Below, one piece after another: positions 37,943-45,934 of a stretch of 64,000 bases of DNA (the stretch's first letter is position 1; each line of letters begins with the position of its first letter). This stretch comes from Crossiella sp. S99.2 (GTDB taxonomy: Bacteria > Actinomycetota > Actinomycetes > Mycobacteriales > Pseudonocardiaceae): assembly GCF_023094165.1 (NCBI RefSeq), contig NZ_JALMDK010000003.1, positions 682,001 to 746,000 on the forward strand, written 5' to 3'. Under the pieces are notes generated by a model. It was not told where the DNA came from and searched no databases. It saw nothing but the letters and a program-made list of their open reading frames with translations. Position numbers and translations under genes: made by a program.

Positions 37943-39852
37943 TCGGTCCCTCCCCCGCTGACGTTAGCCGGTGCACGTCCGTCTACTTCGGACTCTTCGG
38001 GGTGCCAGCAGCCCAGGCGATTTCCGCTGCCTAGCTGGACCAACGCGGGTTCCTCGGTGCGGCACTGCTCGTCGGCACTGGCACAACGCTGCGCGAACGG
38101 GCAGCCCTCCGGGAGATCCCCGGGTTCGGGCGGGCGGCCGGGGATGACGGCCAAAGGTGCGTCCCGGTCGGTGTCCAGATCGGGCACCGCGGCCAGCAGC
38201 GCCCTGGTGTAGGGGTGCCGGGCCGCGGTGAACAACTCGGCGGCGGGCAGGTCCTCCACGATCCGTCCGGCGTACATCACCAGCACCCGGTTGCAGGTCT
38301 GCGCGACCACGGTGATGTCGTGGCTGATCAACAGGATCGCCGCGTCATGCTCGGCCCGGATCCGGGCCAGCAGCCGCAGGACTTCCCGTTGCACGGTGAC
38401 GTCCAGCGCGGTGGTCGGCTCGTCCGCGATGACCAGGGCCGGTTCGCCCATCAGTCCCATCGCGATCATCGCGCGCTGCCGCATGCCGCCGGAGAACTCG
38501 TGCGGGTACTGCCTGGCCCGCTTGGCCGCGTCCGGGATGCGCACCGAGTCCAACCGGTCCACCGCCCGTTCCAGCGCGGCCCGCCGGGACTGCCCGTGGT
38601 GCTGTTCGGCGACCTCGGCGAGCTGCCTGCCGATCCGCTGAGTGGGGTTGAAGGAGGTCATCGGGTCCTGGAACACCATGGCCAGGGAGGTGCCCAGCAA
38701 CGGCCGCAACTCGCGTTCGGAGCGGGTCAGCAGTGGCGTGCCACGAAAGTCCAGGCGGTCGGCGGTGACCACGCCAGGGGACTCGATCAGCCGGGAGACG
38801 GCCAGCGCGGTCAGGCTCTTGCCCGAACCGGACTCGCCGACCACCCCGATCATCTCTCCACTGTGGACGGTGAACCGCAACCCGCGCACCGGCATGACCC
38901 ATCCGGCCGGACCAGGGAAGGACACTCGCAGGTTGTCCACCGCGAGCACCCCGTCCGAAGCCGGCCCGACACTGTCCACAGTGGACTTCTTGGGTGGCAC
39001 GGCCTTGTGGTCCAAGCGTTCCCGGCCACCGGCCGCCGCGGCGGCGGCCTCGCCGAACAGGTTGAACGCCAGCCCCGCGATGATCACCGCGAGGGCCGGG
39101 CCGAGGGCCGACCATGGGCTCAGGTAGATCCGGTTGAGCCCCTCGCCGAGCAGCCTGCCCCAGTCGTAGGCCGGGGCCTGCACACCGATGCCCAGGAAAG
39201 ACAGTCCGGCGAAGGCGGTGAGCACCGAGCCGGCCGCGATGGTCGCGTTGATCACCAGCGGTTCGGCGATGTTGGGCAGCACGTGCCGCACCAGGATCCG
39301 CAGCCTGCCCACCCCGGACACCCGCGCCGCCGCGATGTAGCCGCGTCCACTCACCGAGGCGGTCAGGGTGTGCGTGAGCCGGGCAAAACTGGGCGCCACC
39401 GCGAAACCAATGGCCAGCACCGCGCCCACGGTGCCGATGCCGAAGATCACCGCGAAGAACAGCGCCAGCAGCAGCCCGGGAAAAGCCACCGCGATGTTCA
39501 CCGCCGAGGTGACCAGGCGGCCGGCCCAGGGTGGCAGGACCGTGGGCGCCGCGCCGAGGATCACGCCGGTGAGCACGCCGAGCAGGGTGGCCAGCACGGC
39601 CAGGCCCAGGGACAGCCGGGTGGCGACCAGGACCCGGTGGAAGATGTCCCGGCCCAGCGTGTCCGTGCCGAACAGGTGACTCGCCGAGGCCCCTTCCTGC
39701 AGGGCGTTGGTGTCCACCGCGGCGGCCCGCTCGGCCCACAGCATCGGCGCGAACACCGCTGTGGCCACCAGCAGGACCAGCAGCGCGGCCGAGGTCGCGC
39801 CGACCGGGGTGCGCAGCGCCGCCAGGGCGCCGGATCTACCCGCGCGCATCAT
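37939..39852 (-). CDS. Peptide ABC transporter permease-ATPase fusion (DppC-DppD)
   Basis: A 637-residue fusion. Residues about 1-270 are a DppC-type permease (HLFGTDTLGRDIFHRVLVATR start; binding-protein-dependent transport helices). Residues about 305-637 are a DppD-type ATPase with Walker A GESGSGKSL (about 338-346), signature FSGGMRQR, Walker B VIADEPTTALD and a C-terminal Cys-rich EGCPFAQRCASADEQCRTEEP segment, which in DppD relatives can bind an iron-sulfur cluster. Such fusions are known in Actinobacteria. The start is one of two adjacent Met codons overlapping the DppB stop. A GTCCACAGTGGAC element lies within the linker-coding region (38974-38986). Confidence 0.92.
   Translation of the reverse strand: MMRAGRSGALAALRTPVGATSAALLVLLVATAVFAPMLWAERAAAVDTNALQEGASASHLFGTDTLGRDIFHRVLVATRLSLGLAVLATLLGVLTGVILGAAPTVLPPWAGRLVTSAVNIAVAFPGLLLALFFAVIFGIGTVGAVLAIGFAVAPSFARLTHTLTASVSGRGYIAAARVSGVGRLRILVRHVLPNIAEPLVINATIAAGSVLTAFAGLSFLGIGVQAPAYDWGRLLGEGLNRIYLSPWSALGPALAVIIAGLAFNLFGEAAAAAAGGRERLDHKAVPPKKSTVDSVGPASDGVLAVDNLRVSFPGPAGWVMPVRGLRFTVHSGEMIGVVGESGSGKSLTALAVSRLIESPGVVTADRLDFRGTPLLTRSERELRPLLGTSLAMVFQDPMTSFNPTQRIGRQLAEVAEQHHGQSRRAALERAVDRLDSVRIPDAAKRARQYPHEFSGGMRQRAMIAMGLMGEPALVIADEPTTALDVTVQREVLRLLARIRAEHDAAILLISHDITVVAQTCNRVLVMYAGRIVEDLPAAELFTAARHPYTRALLAAVPDLDTDRDAPLAVIPGRPPEPGDLPEGCPFAQRCASADEQCRTEEPALVQLGSGNRLGCWHPEESEVDGRAPANVSGGGTE
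38974..38986. repeat. GTCCACAGTGGAC palindrome, intragenic copy
   Basis: Exact copy in the linker-coding part of the permease-ATPase fusion. A shorter TCCACTGTGGAC lies nearby at 38867-38878. Confidence 0.65.
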
Positions 39853-40841
39853 GCCTCCCGGATCTCGGAACGGGGATCAAGCAACGCCAACAGCGCGTCC
39901 ACCAGCAGGTTCACCAGCAGCACGCCCGCGCCGTAGACCAGCACGATGGCCTGCACCGCCGGGTAGTCCTGCTGCTGGATCGAGCTGACGATGGTCGAAC
40001 CCAGGCCGGGCCAGGCGAAGACGTTCTCCACCAGCACGGTCCCGGCGACCAGGGCGGGCAGCAGCATCCCGGCCAGGGTGAGACTGGCGGTGAGCGCGTT
40101 GGGCAGCGCGTGCCGCAGGTAGATCAGCCTGGCGGGCAACCGTTTCGCCCGCGCGGTGCGGATGAAGTCGTTGCCCAGCACCGAGAGCAGCTCGACCCGG
40201 ACGATCCGGGCCAGCACCGCCGCCGGACCGACCGCCATGGCCAGCACCGGCAGCACCGTCGACCCGGCCTGCTCCCGGCCGGCCACCGGCAGCCACTCCA
40301 GCTGCACCGCGAACAGGCTCATCAGGCCCACCGCGAGCAGGAACTCCGGGATGGCGGCCAGGAACACGCTGGTGGTGGTGAAGCCGAGTTCGGCGCCCCG
40401 GCGGCGGCCGCCCTTGGTGCACACCGCCATCAGCACGCCCACCGGCACCGCCACCACCAGCACCACCAGGAAGGCCAGCACCGCGAGTTCGACGGTGGCG
40501 GGCAGCCGGTCGGTGATCAGTTCGGACACCGGCAGGCCGCTGAGCATCGAGGTGCCGAACTCACCGCGGAACAGGTTGCCGAGGTAGTGCCAGTACTGCA
40601 CCGGCAGTGGCTGGTCCAGGCCGAGCGCGGCGCGGCGGGCGGCGACCAGTTCCGGTGAGGCGGTCAGGCCCAGCGCCGCGCGCACCGGGTCGCCGGGGAC
40701 CAGGTGGATCATCAGGAAGGCGGCGGTGATCACCACCCACAGCGAGAGCAGGAAGCGCGGCACCCGCCGCCGGGCGAAGGCCAGCCACGGGCCGCCCCGC
40801 CGCCGCCCGGCGGCCACGGGAACCGTTGTCGCACTGGTCAT
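39849..40841 (-). CDS. Peptide ABC transporter permease (DppB type)
   Basis: A 330-residue inner-membrane permease. The N-terminal helix and HLVPGDPVRAALGLTASPE segment, then YWHYLGNLFRGEFGTSMLSG, are hallmarks of OppB/DppB proteins. About six helices follow, with a binding-protein-dependent transport loop RTARAKRLPARLIYLRHALPN. It pairs with the DppC half of the next gene. It begins 25 bases after the binding-protein stop. Confidence 0.93.
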   Translation of the reverse strand: MTSATTVPVAAGRRRGGPWLAFARRRVPRFLLSLWVVITAAFLMIHLVPGDPVRAALGLTASPELVAARRAALGLDQPLPVQYWHYLGNLFRGEFGTSMLSGLPVSELITDRLPATVELAVLAFLVVLVVAVPVGVLMAVCTKGGRRRGAELGFTTTSVFLAAIPEFLLAVGLMSLFAVQLEWLPVAGREQAGSTVLPVLAMAVGPAAVLARIVRVELLSVLGNDFIRTARAKRLPARLIYLRHALPNALTASLTLAGMLLPALVAGTVLVENVFAWPGLGSTIVSSIQQQDYPAVQAIVLVYGAGVLLVNLLVDALLALLDPRSEIREA

Positions 40842-40866
40842 CGGACTCCGCCTCTCCGGTCGCGGT

Positions 40867-42456
40867 TCATCCGGCGAACATCCGGATCGAGGTCGGTTCG
40901 ATGCCCTCGGCGAGGTAGAACTCGGCGCCCTTCATGAAGGTGGGCCGCACCGAATCGAAGTAGGGCACCATGTCCAGGGACTTCACCAGCGCCGCCTCGG
41001 CCCGTTCCCACAGCGCGCAACCGCTGGCGCCGGGCTGGGCCGCGGCCTGCCGGGAGAGATCGGTGAACTCCTTGTTGTCCAGGTGCCCGTAGTTCACGCC
41101 CTGCGGTGGCCGGGTGCCGGAGAAGAACGGGAGCAGCTGGCTGGGCAGGGTGAAGGTCAGTGGTGCCATGGACACCTCCCAGTCCCCGGTGCTGAACAGG
41201 GCCTGGTTCATTCCGGCGGCGTCCACCGGCTGGATCTGCACCCGCGCGCCGACGGCCTGCCAGCGTTGCTGCATCAGTTCCGCCGCGGCGGCCAGCGTCG
41301 GGCCGAGCACGGTGGGCTGGATCACCTTGATGGCCAACGGTTTCCCGTTCTTGCTGCGGATCCCGTCCGGTCCGGCCGGCCAGCCCGCGGCGTCCAGGGC
41401 CTTGGCGGCCGCGGCCGGGTCGGGGGCTGGCAGGTTGCCGGTGACGTTGTCCCCGGTGCACGGCCGTCCGTCGTAGGTGACCACGCCGCGGGAGGGTTTG
41501 CCCGCGCCGTTGGTGAGCACCTTGCCGATCTCGTTGAGGTCCACGGCCTGGATCAGGGCCCGGCGCACCGCCGGATCCTGACCGGGATGCCCGGCGGCCT
41601 GGTTGAAGGAGAGCATCCCGATCGGCACCTTCTGGTCGGCGTGCGCGAGTTTGAGCGCGGTCAGCCGCTGCTGGTCGGGGCCGAGCACGGTGGCCGCGTT
41701 GATCTGCCCGGACGCCAACAGGTTCGCCGCGGTGGCCTCGTTCGGGATCACCCGGAAGATGATCTTGTCCGGCAGTCCTGGCTGGTTCGGCGGCCAGTCC
41801 CCCGGTCCCCAGGCGAAGTCCTTGCGGCGGGTGAGGGTGTAGTGGTCGTTGGGCACGATCTCCGACAGCACGTACATGCCCGAGCCCTGTTCGCCCTTGG
41901 CCAGCCTGGACCGGTCGGCCAGTCCCTTGCCGCAGACGATCGGCAGGGTGCCGATGTTGTTGAGCAGGAAGGCATCCGGCCTGCCACTGGTCACCGTCAC
42001 CGTGCCGGTGGCCGGGTCCGCGGTGGCCGTGGTGCCGGGCATCACCTGGAGTCCGATCAGCGGCGAGTTGTTCTTCGGATCGCCGATGTGCGCGATGTTG
42101 GCGGCCACGTCCTGCGCGGTCAGCGGCGCGCCATCGGAGCAGGTGATGCCGGGACGCAGGGTGAACTTGGCGGTCTTGGTGTCGGCCTCCCACTTGGCCG
42201 CGAGGCCGGTGAGGAACTCGCCGCGCGGCCCGAGGGTGATCAGCCTGCTGTAGAGGAAGGCGCCCACGCCGCGGGCCACCGCCAGCGAGGTGATCGCGGG
42301 GTCCAGGGTGCCCGGCTCCACCGCGATGGCGATGGTGAAGGTCTTGCCCTCGGCCAGTTTCCGGTTCCCTGCGGTCGAATCACCCGGCGCGCCGCAGCCG
42401 GCGGCCCCGAGGGCGGCGATGCCGAGCACGGCGATCGCGGTGCGCACTGATCTCAT
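40867..42456 (-). CDS. Peptide ABC transporter substrate-binding lipoprotein (SBP family 5)
   Basis: A 529-residue extracellular solute-binding protein. Residues 1-20 are a lipoprotein signal ending LGAAG-C21, so the mature protein is anchored by lipidated C21. The family-5 fold shows in FTIAIAVEPGTLDPAI and GKPSRGVVTYDGRPC. I chose the ATG at 42456, with GGGAG about 7 bases upstream. It captures peptides for the DppB/DppCD/DppF importer encoded next. Upstream neighbours are two serine hydrolases, so the ligand may be a cell-wall or other D-residue peptide. Confidence 0.92.
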   Translation of the reverse strand: MRSVRTAIAVLGIAALGAAGCGAPGDSTAGNRKLAEGKTFTIAIAVEPGTLDPAITSLAVARGVGAFLYSRLITLGPRGEFLTGLAAKWEADTKTAKFTLRPGITCSDGAPLTAQDVAANIAHIGDPKNNSPLIGLQVMPGTTATADPATGTVTVTSGRPDAFLLNNIGTLPIVCGKGLADRSRLAKGEQGSGMYVLSEIVPNDHYTLTRRKDFAWGPGDWPPNQPGLPDKIIFRVIPNEATAANLLASGQINAATVLGPDQQRLTALKLAHADQKVPIGMLSFNQAAGHPGQDPAVRRALIQAVDLNEIGKVLTNGAGKPSRGVVTYDGRPCTGDNVTGNLPAPDPAAAAKALDAAGWPAGPDGIRSKNGKPLAIKVIQPTVLGPTLAAAAELMQQRWQAVGARVQIQPVDAAGMNQALFSTGDWEVSMAPLTFTLPSQLLPFFSGTRPPQGVNYGHLDNKEFTDLSRQAAAQPGASGCALWERAEAALVKSLDMVPYFDSVRPTFMKGAEFYLAEGIEPTSIRMFAG

Positions 42457-42482
42457 TGTCTTCTCCCGGACTGGGTCGGGTG

Positions 42483-43370
42483 TCAACCGGCGCGGAGGTG
42501 GTCGACGGCGAGCCGGGCGGCCCGGCCGATCGAGGCGTCCACCGCGGGCAACCGCTCGTCGAGGGTGTGCGCGCGGGTGAACACGGCGACCGCGTAGCGG
42601 CGCCCGTCCGGGTAGGTGATCACCCCGGCTTCGTTGCGGACCGCGGGCAGCGTGCCGGTTTTGGCCGCCAGCTTGACCTCAGAGGCGAACCCGGAGGTGA
42701 GCCGGTGCGGCCAGATCTGCTCCGCCATGATCTTCCGGACCCGCTCGCAGGCTTCCGGGGGTCCGGCGTGATCGGTCCACACCGCGTCCAGCAGCGCGGT
42801 GATCTCCCGCGGGATGGAGGAGGTGGTCCGCTCGGGGTCCACAATGGACAGTTTCCAGACCAGTTCCGGTGGGAGCTGGGCAAATCCCTGCTCCAGGTCC
42901 AGGCCGTCCATGTCCAGTTCGGCGTACGCCGAGTCGAACAGGCCCTGGCAGTCGCCGATCAGCCGGGTGCGCCGCAGGTCCAGATCACTGAGCACGGCGT
43001 CGATCGCGGCCTGGCCGACCCGCTGATAGATCACGTCGGTGGCCGCGTTGTCACTCATGATCATCATGAACCGGGCCAGGTCCCGCCAGCTCATCTCGAC
43101 GTCGTCCGCACTGCCCGCGGTGCCGATCCCGCCGATCCGGTACCGCGCGGTGACCACGGTCCGCTCGGTCTCATCTAGGCGTCCGGCCGCGACCTCCCTG
43201 GCGTAGGCCACCGCCACCGGAATCTTGAACACCGAGGCCAGCACCACCGGTTCGTCCGCGCCGACCGAGACCTCCGCCCCACCGGCCACCCCGACCTCGC
43301 GGGCGTGCACGAAGCCCCGGGCGCCCGCCGCGGTGAACACCTCGGTGATCCGCTCGACGATGTCGCTCAT
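42483..43370 (-). CDS. Class A beta-lactamase-like serine hydrolase without signal peptide
   Basis: A 295-residue protein with the class A motif set: SxxK S46-V-F-K49, S106-D107-N108 and KTGT near residue 235. It has no signal peptide, unlike secreted beta-lactamases, and I see no clear ExxLN omega-loop motif with the deacylating Glu. A cytosolic peptidase, amidase or esterase is therefore at least as likely as drug resistance. Its ATGA overlaps the stop of the preceding class C-like gene, and the binding-protein gene follows after 26 bases. Confidence 0.85.
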   Translation of the reverse strand: MSDIVERITEVFTAAGARGFVHAREVGVAGGAEVSVGADEPVVLASVFKIPVAVAYAREVAAGRLDETERTVVTARYRIGGIGTAGSADDVEMSWRDLARFMMIMSDNAATDVIYQRVGQAAIDAVLSDLDLRRTRLIGDCQGLFDSAYAELDMDGLDLEQGFAQLPPELVWKLSIVDPERTTSSIPREITALLDAVWTDHAGPPEACERVRKIMAEQIWPHRLTSGFASEVKLAAKTGTLPAVRNEAGVITYPDGRRYAVAVFTRAHTLDERLPAVDASIGRAARLAVDHLRAG

Positions 43371-44758
43371 GCCGACACCCGCCGATCCGCCCGGGTGGTG
43401 TGCAGGAACTTCGCCCGCCCCTGCCCGTCATCCCCGACAAACGCGTGCGGCAGGTACCCGCCGATGGCCGGTTCGGCCACCAGGAACACATCCCGCTGCC
43501 AGGGCAACAGCTCCTTCCGCTGCTCCCCACGGCCCTGCATTTCCGCGATCAGCCCCTTGGGCGTCATGGTCAGCCACAGCCGCCCGTCCGCGTCCTGGCT
43601 CACCACCCGGTCCACCACCGAGGAGGAGTACTTGCCCAGGTACCGCGCCGCCTCGACCGGGGCCGGGGCCGGATCGGGTTCGGGCAGCCCTGGCAGCTCC
43701 ACCCCGGTGAGGTCGCGCACCAGCCGGGTCACGATGTTCTCGGCCAGCCCCAACGGATTGCCCCCGTTGGTCAGCAACGCCACCGCGACCCCGTGCTCCG
43801 GCGCCAGCCGCAGGAACGCGGACTGCCCGATGGTCCCACCGTCGTGTCCAATGACTGTCCCTTGTGGACGGTGGAAAAGTTCCCAGCCCAGCCCCCAGGA
43901 ATCACCCACCACCCGCAGCTCCGGCAACTCCACCTGCACCGCCCGCATCGCCCGCGCGCTCACCGCCGAGAGCACCCGGGCGCCATCGGCCGCGAGGCCG
44001 TCGGCGAGGTGCATCCGGGCGAAGGCGATCAGGTCCCTGGCGGTCATCGCCAGCATCGACCCGGCCGGACCGTTGGAGCGCAACATGCCCCACACCGGCG
44101 CGACCCGTTGCGGCCGCGCCGGATCCGGCCGCAGGTGCCCGACCGCGACCCGGTGCAGGATTGCCTCGTACGGCCCGGCCGCGGCGTGCGTCAGCCCCAG
44201 CGGCTGGAACAGGTGCTCCCGCAGGCAGTCCTCCCAGCACTTCCCGCGCAGCACCTCCACGATCCGCCCGAGCACCGAGTACCCGGCGTTGTTGTACCCG
44301 AACAACTCCCCCGGCTCGAAGACCTGCGCGACGTCCCGGAGCTGGTCCACGTACTTCGCCACGCAGTCGTCCCCGCGCCCGGTGTCGGTCATGATGTCGC
44401 CCTCGAAGCCCGCCGTGTGGCTGAGCAACTGCCGCACCGTGATCCGCGCCGCCGCGGTCTCCGCCGCCAGCCGGAACTCCGGCAGGTAGGTCCGCACCGG
44501 CGCGTCCAGCTCCACCAGCCCGTCATCCACCAGTTGCAGGACCAGCGTCGCCGTCCACACCTTGGTGATCGACCCGATCTGGAACACCGAATCCGTGGTC
44601 GCCCCGACCCCGGTGTTCTGGTTCAGCACCCCGGCCGCGGCCTCGACCACCGCGTCCCCGGCCAGCACCGCCACACTCGCCGCCGGCACCTCGTGCGCGA
44701 CCAGCAGTTCCGGCAGCCGCTCCCGCAGCCAGCCGTCGATCTCCGCAAGCTTCGACAT
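43367..44758 (-). CDS. Class C beta-lactamase-like serine hydrolase
   Basis: A 463-residue protein, first gene of the operon. The motifs are S63-I-T-K66, Y154-N-N156 and HDGGTIGQ near residue 317 in place of KTG. It closely resembles the C-terminal part of the S9 fusion protein (shared DSVFQIGSI, LLSHT-GF/ID, DTGRGD and AFLRL/VLPE-G segments), so the two are paralogous. There is no signal peptide. The family includes DD-peptidases, D-aminopeptidases and esterases; a D-aminopeptidase role would fit the operon but is inference. The upstream 25-41 bases carry a Crp-like palindrome. Confidence 0.88.
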   Translation of the reverse strand: MSKLAEIDGWLRERLPELLVAHEVPAASVAVLAGDAVVEAAAGVLNQNTGVGATTDSVFQIGSITKVWTATLVLQLVDDGLVELDAPVRTYLPEFRLAAETAAARITVRQLLSHTAGFEGDIMTDTGRGDDCVAKYVDQLRDVAQVFEPGELFGYNNAGYSVLGRIVEVLRGKCWEDCLREHLFQPLGLTHAAAGPYEAILHRVAVGHLRPDPARPQRVAPVWGMLRSNGPAGSMLAMTARDLIAFARMHLADGLAADGARVLSAVSARAMRAVQVELPELRVVGDSWGLGWELFHRPQGTVIGHDGGTIGQSAFLRLAPEHGVAVALLTNGGNPLGLAENIVTRLVRDLTGVELPGLPEPDPAPAPVEAARYLGKYSSSVVDRVVSQDADGRLWLTMTPKGLIAEMQGRGEQRKELLPWQRDVFLVAEPAIGGYLPHAFVGDDGQGRAKFLHTTRADRRVSA

Positions 44759-44783
44759 CCGCGCCCTTCGCCCTTCGCCCTGA

Positions 44784-44799
44784 CGTGACCTGGATCACG
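44784..44799. promoter_or_regulatory. Crp/GlxR-like site upstream of the peptide/D-amino acid operon
   Basis: CGTGA-CCTGGA-TCACG, a perfect 5-bp inverted repeat with a 6-base spacer. It matches the GTGA-N6-TCAC pattern of Crp-family regulators. It lies 26 bases before the first operon gene, suggesting cAMP/nutrient-responsive control. It is a single site judged by eye. Confidence 0.5.
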
Positions 44800-44884
44800 A
44801 CCAACGCTAGGCACGGGCGGAGGCGGGCACCTCGTGGCAGCGGACGAATCTGGGACGCGGAATCCGTCGGCGCGAACGAACGGG

Positions 44885-45862
44885 CTACCCCGCGATCCAC
44901 CTGGCGAACTTCCGCACCGCCTCCACCACCGTCTCCGGCTCCGGCGGCGCGGGCGGGAACAACGCCAGGATCTCCGCGTCCGTCACCACCCGAGCCCGCG
45001 ACGCCGCCTCCCGCAGCACGCCCCGATCCACCCCAAGCCCCCCACGCACCGCCGCCCGCACGCCGTCCCGCCGGTACTCATGCCAGTCCTCCCCCCGCCG
45101 GTACTCCAGACCGGGCTGTTCCACGACACACTCCCGCAGCGGCCCGCCGGGTCTGGTCTGGGTGGCGCAGGAACCGGGATCCCAGCTCGTGCTGCCGATG
45201 ATCGAGACGCGGTGCTCGGGCCGGTTCGCCGCCGGGTCGACGGGCGTGAGTTGCCAGCCGCGGTCGCCCAGGGTCCGGTGGTAGCCGGGGAGATCGGTGA
45301 TCGCCAGTTCGGCGCGAGTGTGGCGGGCGGCGGCCAGTCGGCGGTCGGGCTCGCTCAGCTCCGGGCTGGCGGCCGCGAGGATGTGCAGGAAGCCGTAGGC
45401 GATGGCCAGGGTCAGCGCGAGGAACCCGAGCGACAGGTACCAGCGGCGCAACAGCATTCCGGCCACCAGGGCGAAGGGCACCCCGCCCAGCAGCAGGCCG
45501 GTGCGGCCGGCGCTCAGCACGCCCTCGCTGACCGTGACGCTGAGCCACCAGCCCAGCCCGCCCACGCCGCCGACCAGCACCGACCAGCAGATCCGGCCGG
45601 CTCTGGTGTCGGTCAGCGCGGAGGCGGCGGGGGTCAGCGTGGCCATCAGGTAGAGCAGCGCGATCCCGGCCGGGATCACCACCAGGCCCACCAGCGCACC
45701 CGCGGGGCCGAGCACCAGCACGCTGGCCACCACCACGGACAGGCCGAAGATCACGCCCACCGCGCCCACCACACCCGCGGTGAGCACCTGCACGAGTGCG
45801 TGGGCGAGCAGGCGCCGGGTGGTCACGACCGTGGTCTCGGGCACCCCGAGAACTTGGCACAT
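44885..45862 (-). CDS. Membrane protein of unknown function
   Basis: A 325-residue protein. The N-terminal 170 residues contain about five or six hydrophobic helices (AGVVGAVGVIFGLSVVVASVL, SVLVGGVGGLGWWL and LSLGFLALTLAIAYGFLHIL among them). The C-terminal 150 residues are soluble, with two cysteines in DPGSCATQTRPGGPLRECV that could form a disulfide outside the cell. I do not recognise the family. It starts at ATG 45862 (weak ribosome site) and is separated from the carboxylase gene by 72 bases. Confidence 0.72.
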   Translation of the reverse strand: MCQVLGVPETTVVTTRRLLAHALVQVLTAGVVGAVGVIFGLSVVVASVLVLGPAGALVGLVVIPAGIALLYLMATLTPAASALTDTRAGRICWSVLVGGVGGLGWWLSVTVSEGVLSAGRTGLLLGGVPFALVAGMLLRRWYLSLGFLALTLAIAYGFLHILAAASPELSEPDRRLAAARHTRAELAITDLPGYHRTLGDRGWQLTPVDPAANRPEHRVSIIGSTSWDPGSCATQTRPGGPLRECVVEQPGLEYRRGEDWHEYRRDGVRAAVRGGLGVDRGVLREAASRARVVTDAEILALFPPAPPEPETVVEAVRKFARWIAG

Positions 45863-45934
45863 CGACCGTCGTCGGGGAAATCCGCAAAGCTACGCACCGG
45901 CAGCCGACCGCGCGGTCGGCTGCCGGGACGGGGT

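Noticed and set aside
42483..44758. Annotating the two serine hydrolases as antibiotic-resistance beta-lactamases
   Set aside because: Both lack signal peptides and sit in a peptide-catabolism operon. The class A-like one has no clear deacylating Glu motif and the class C-like one has HDG in place of KTG.
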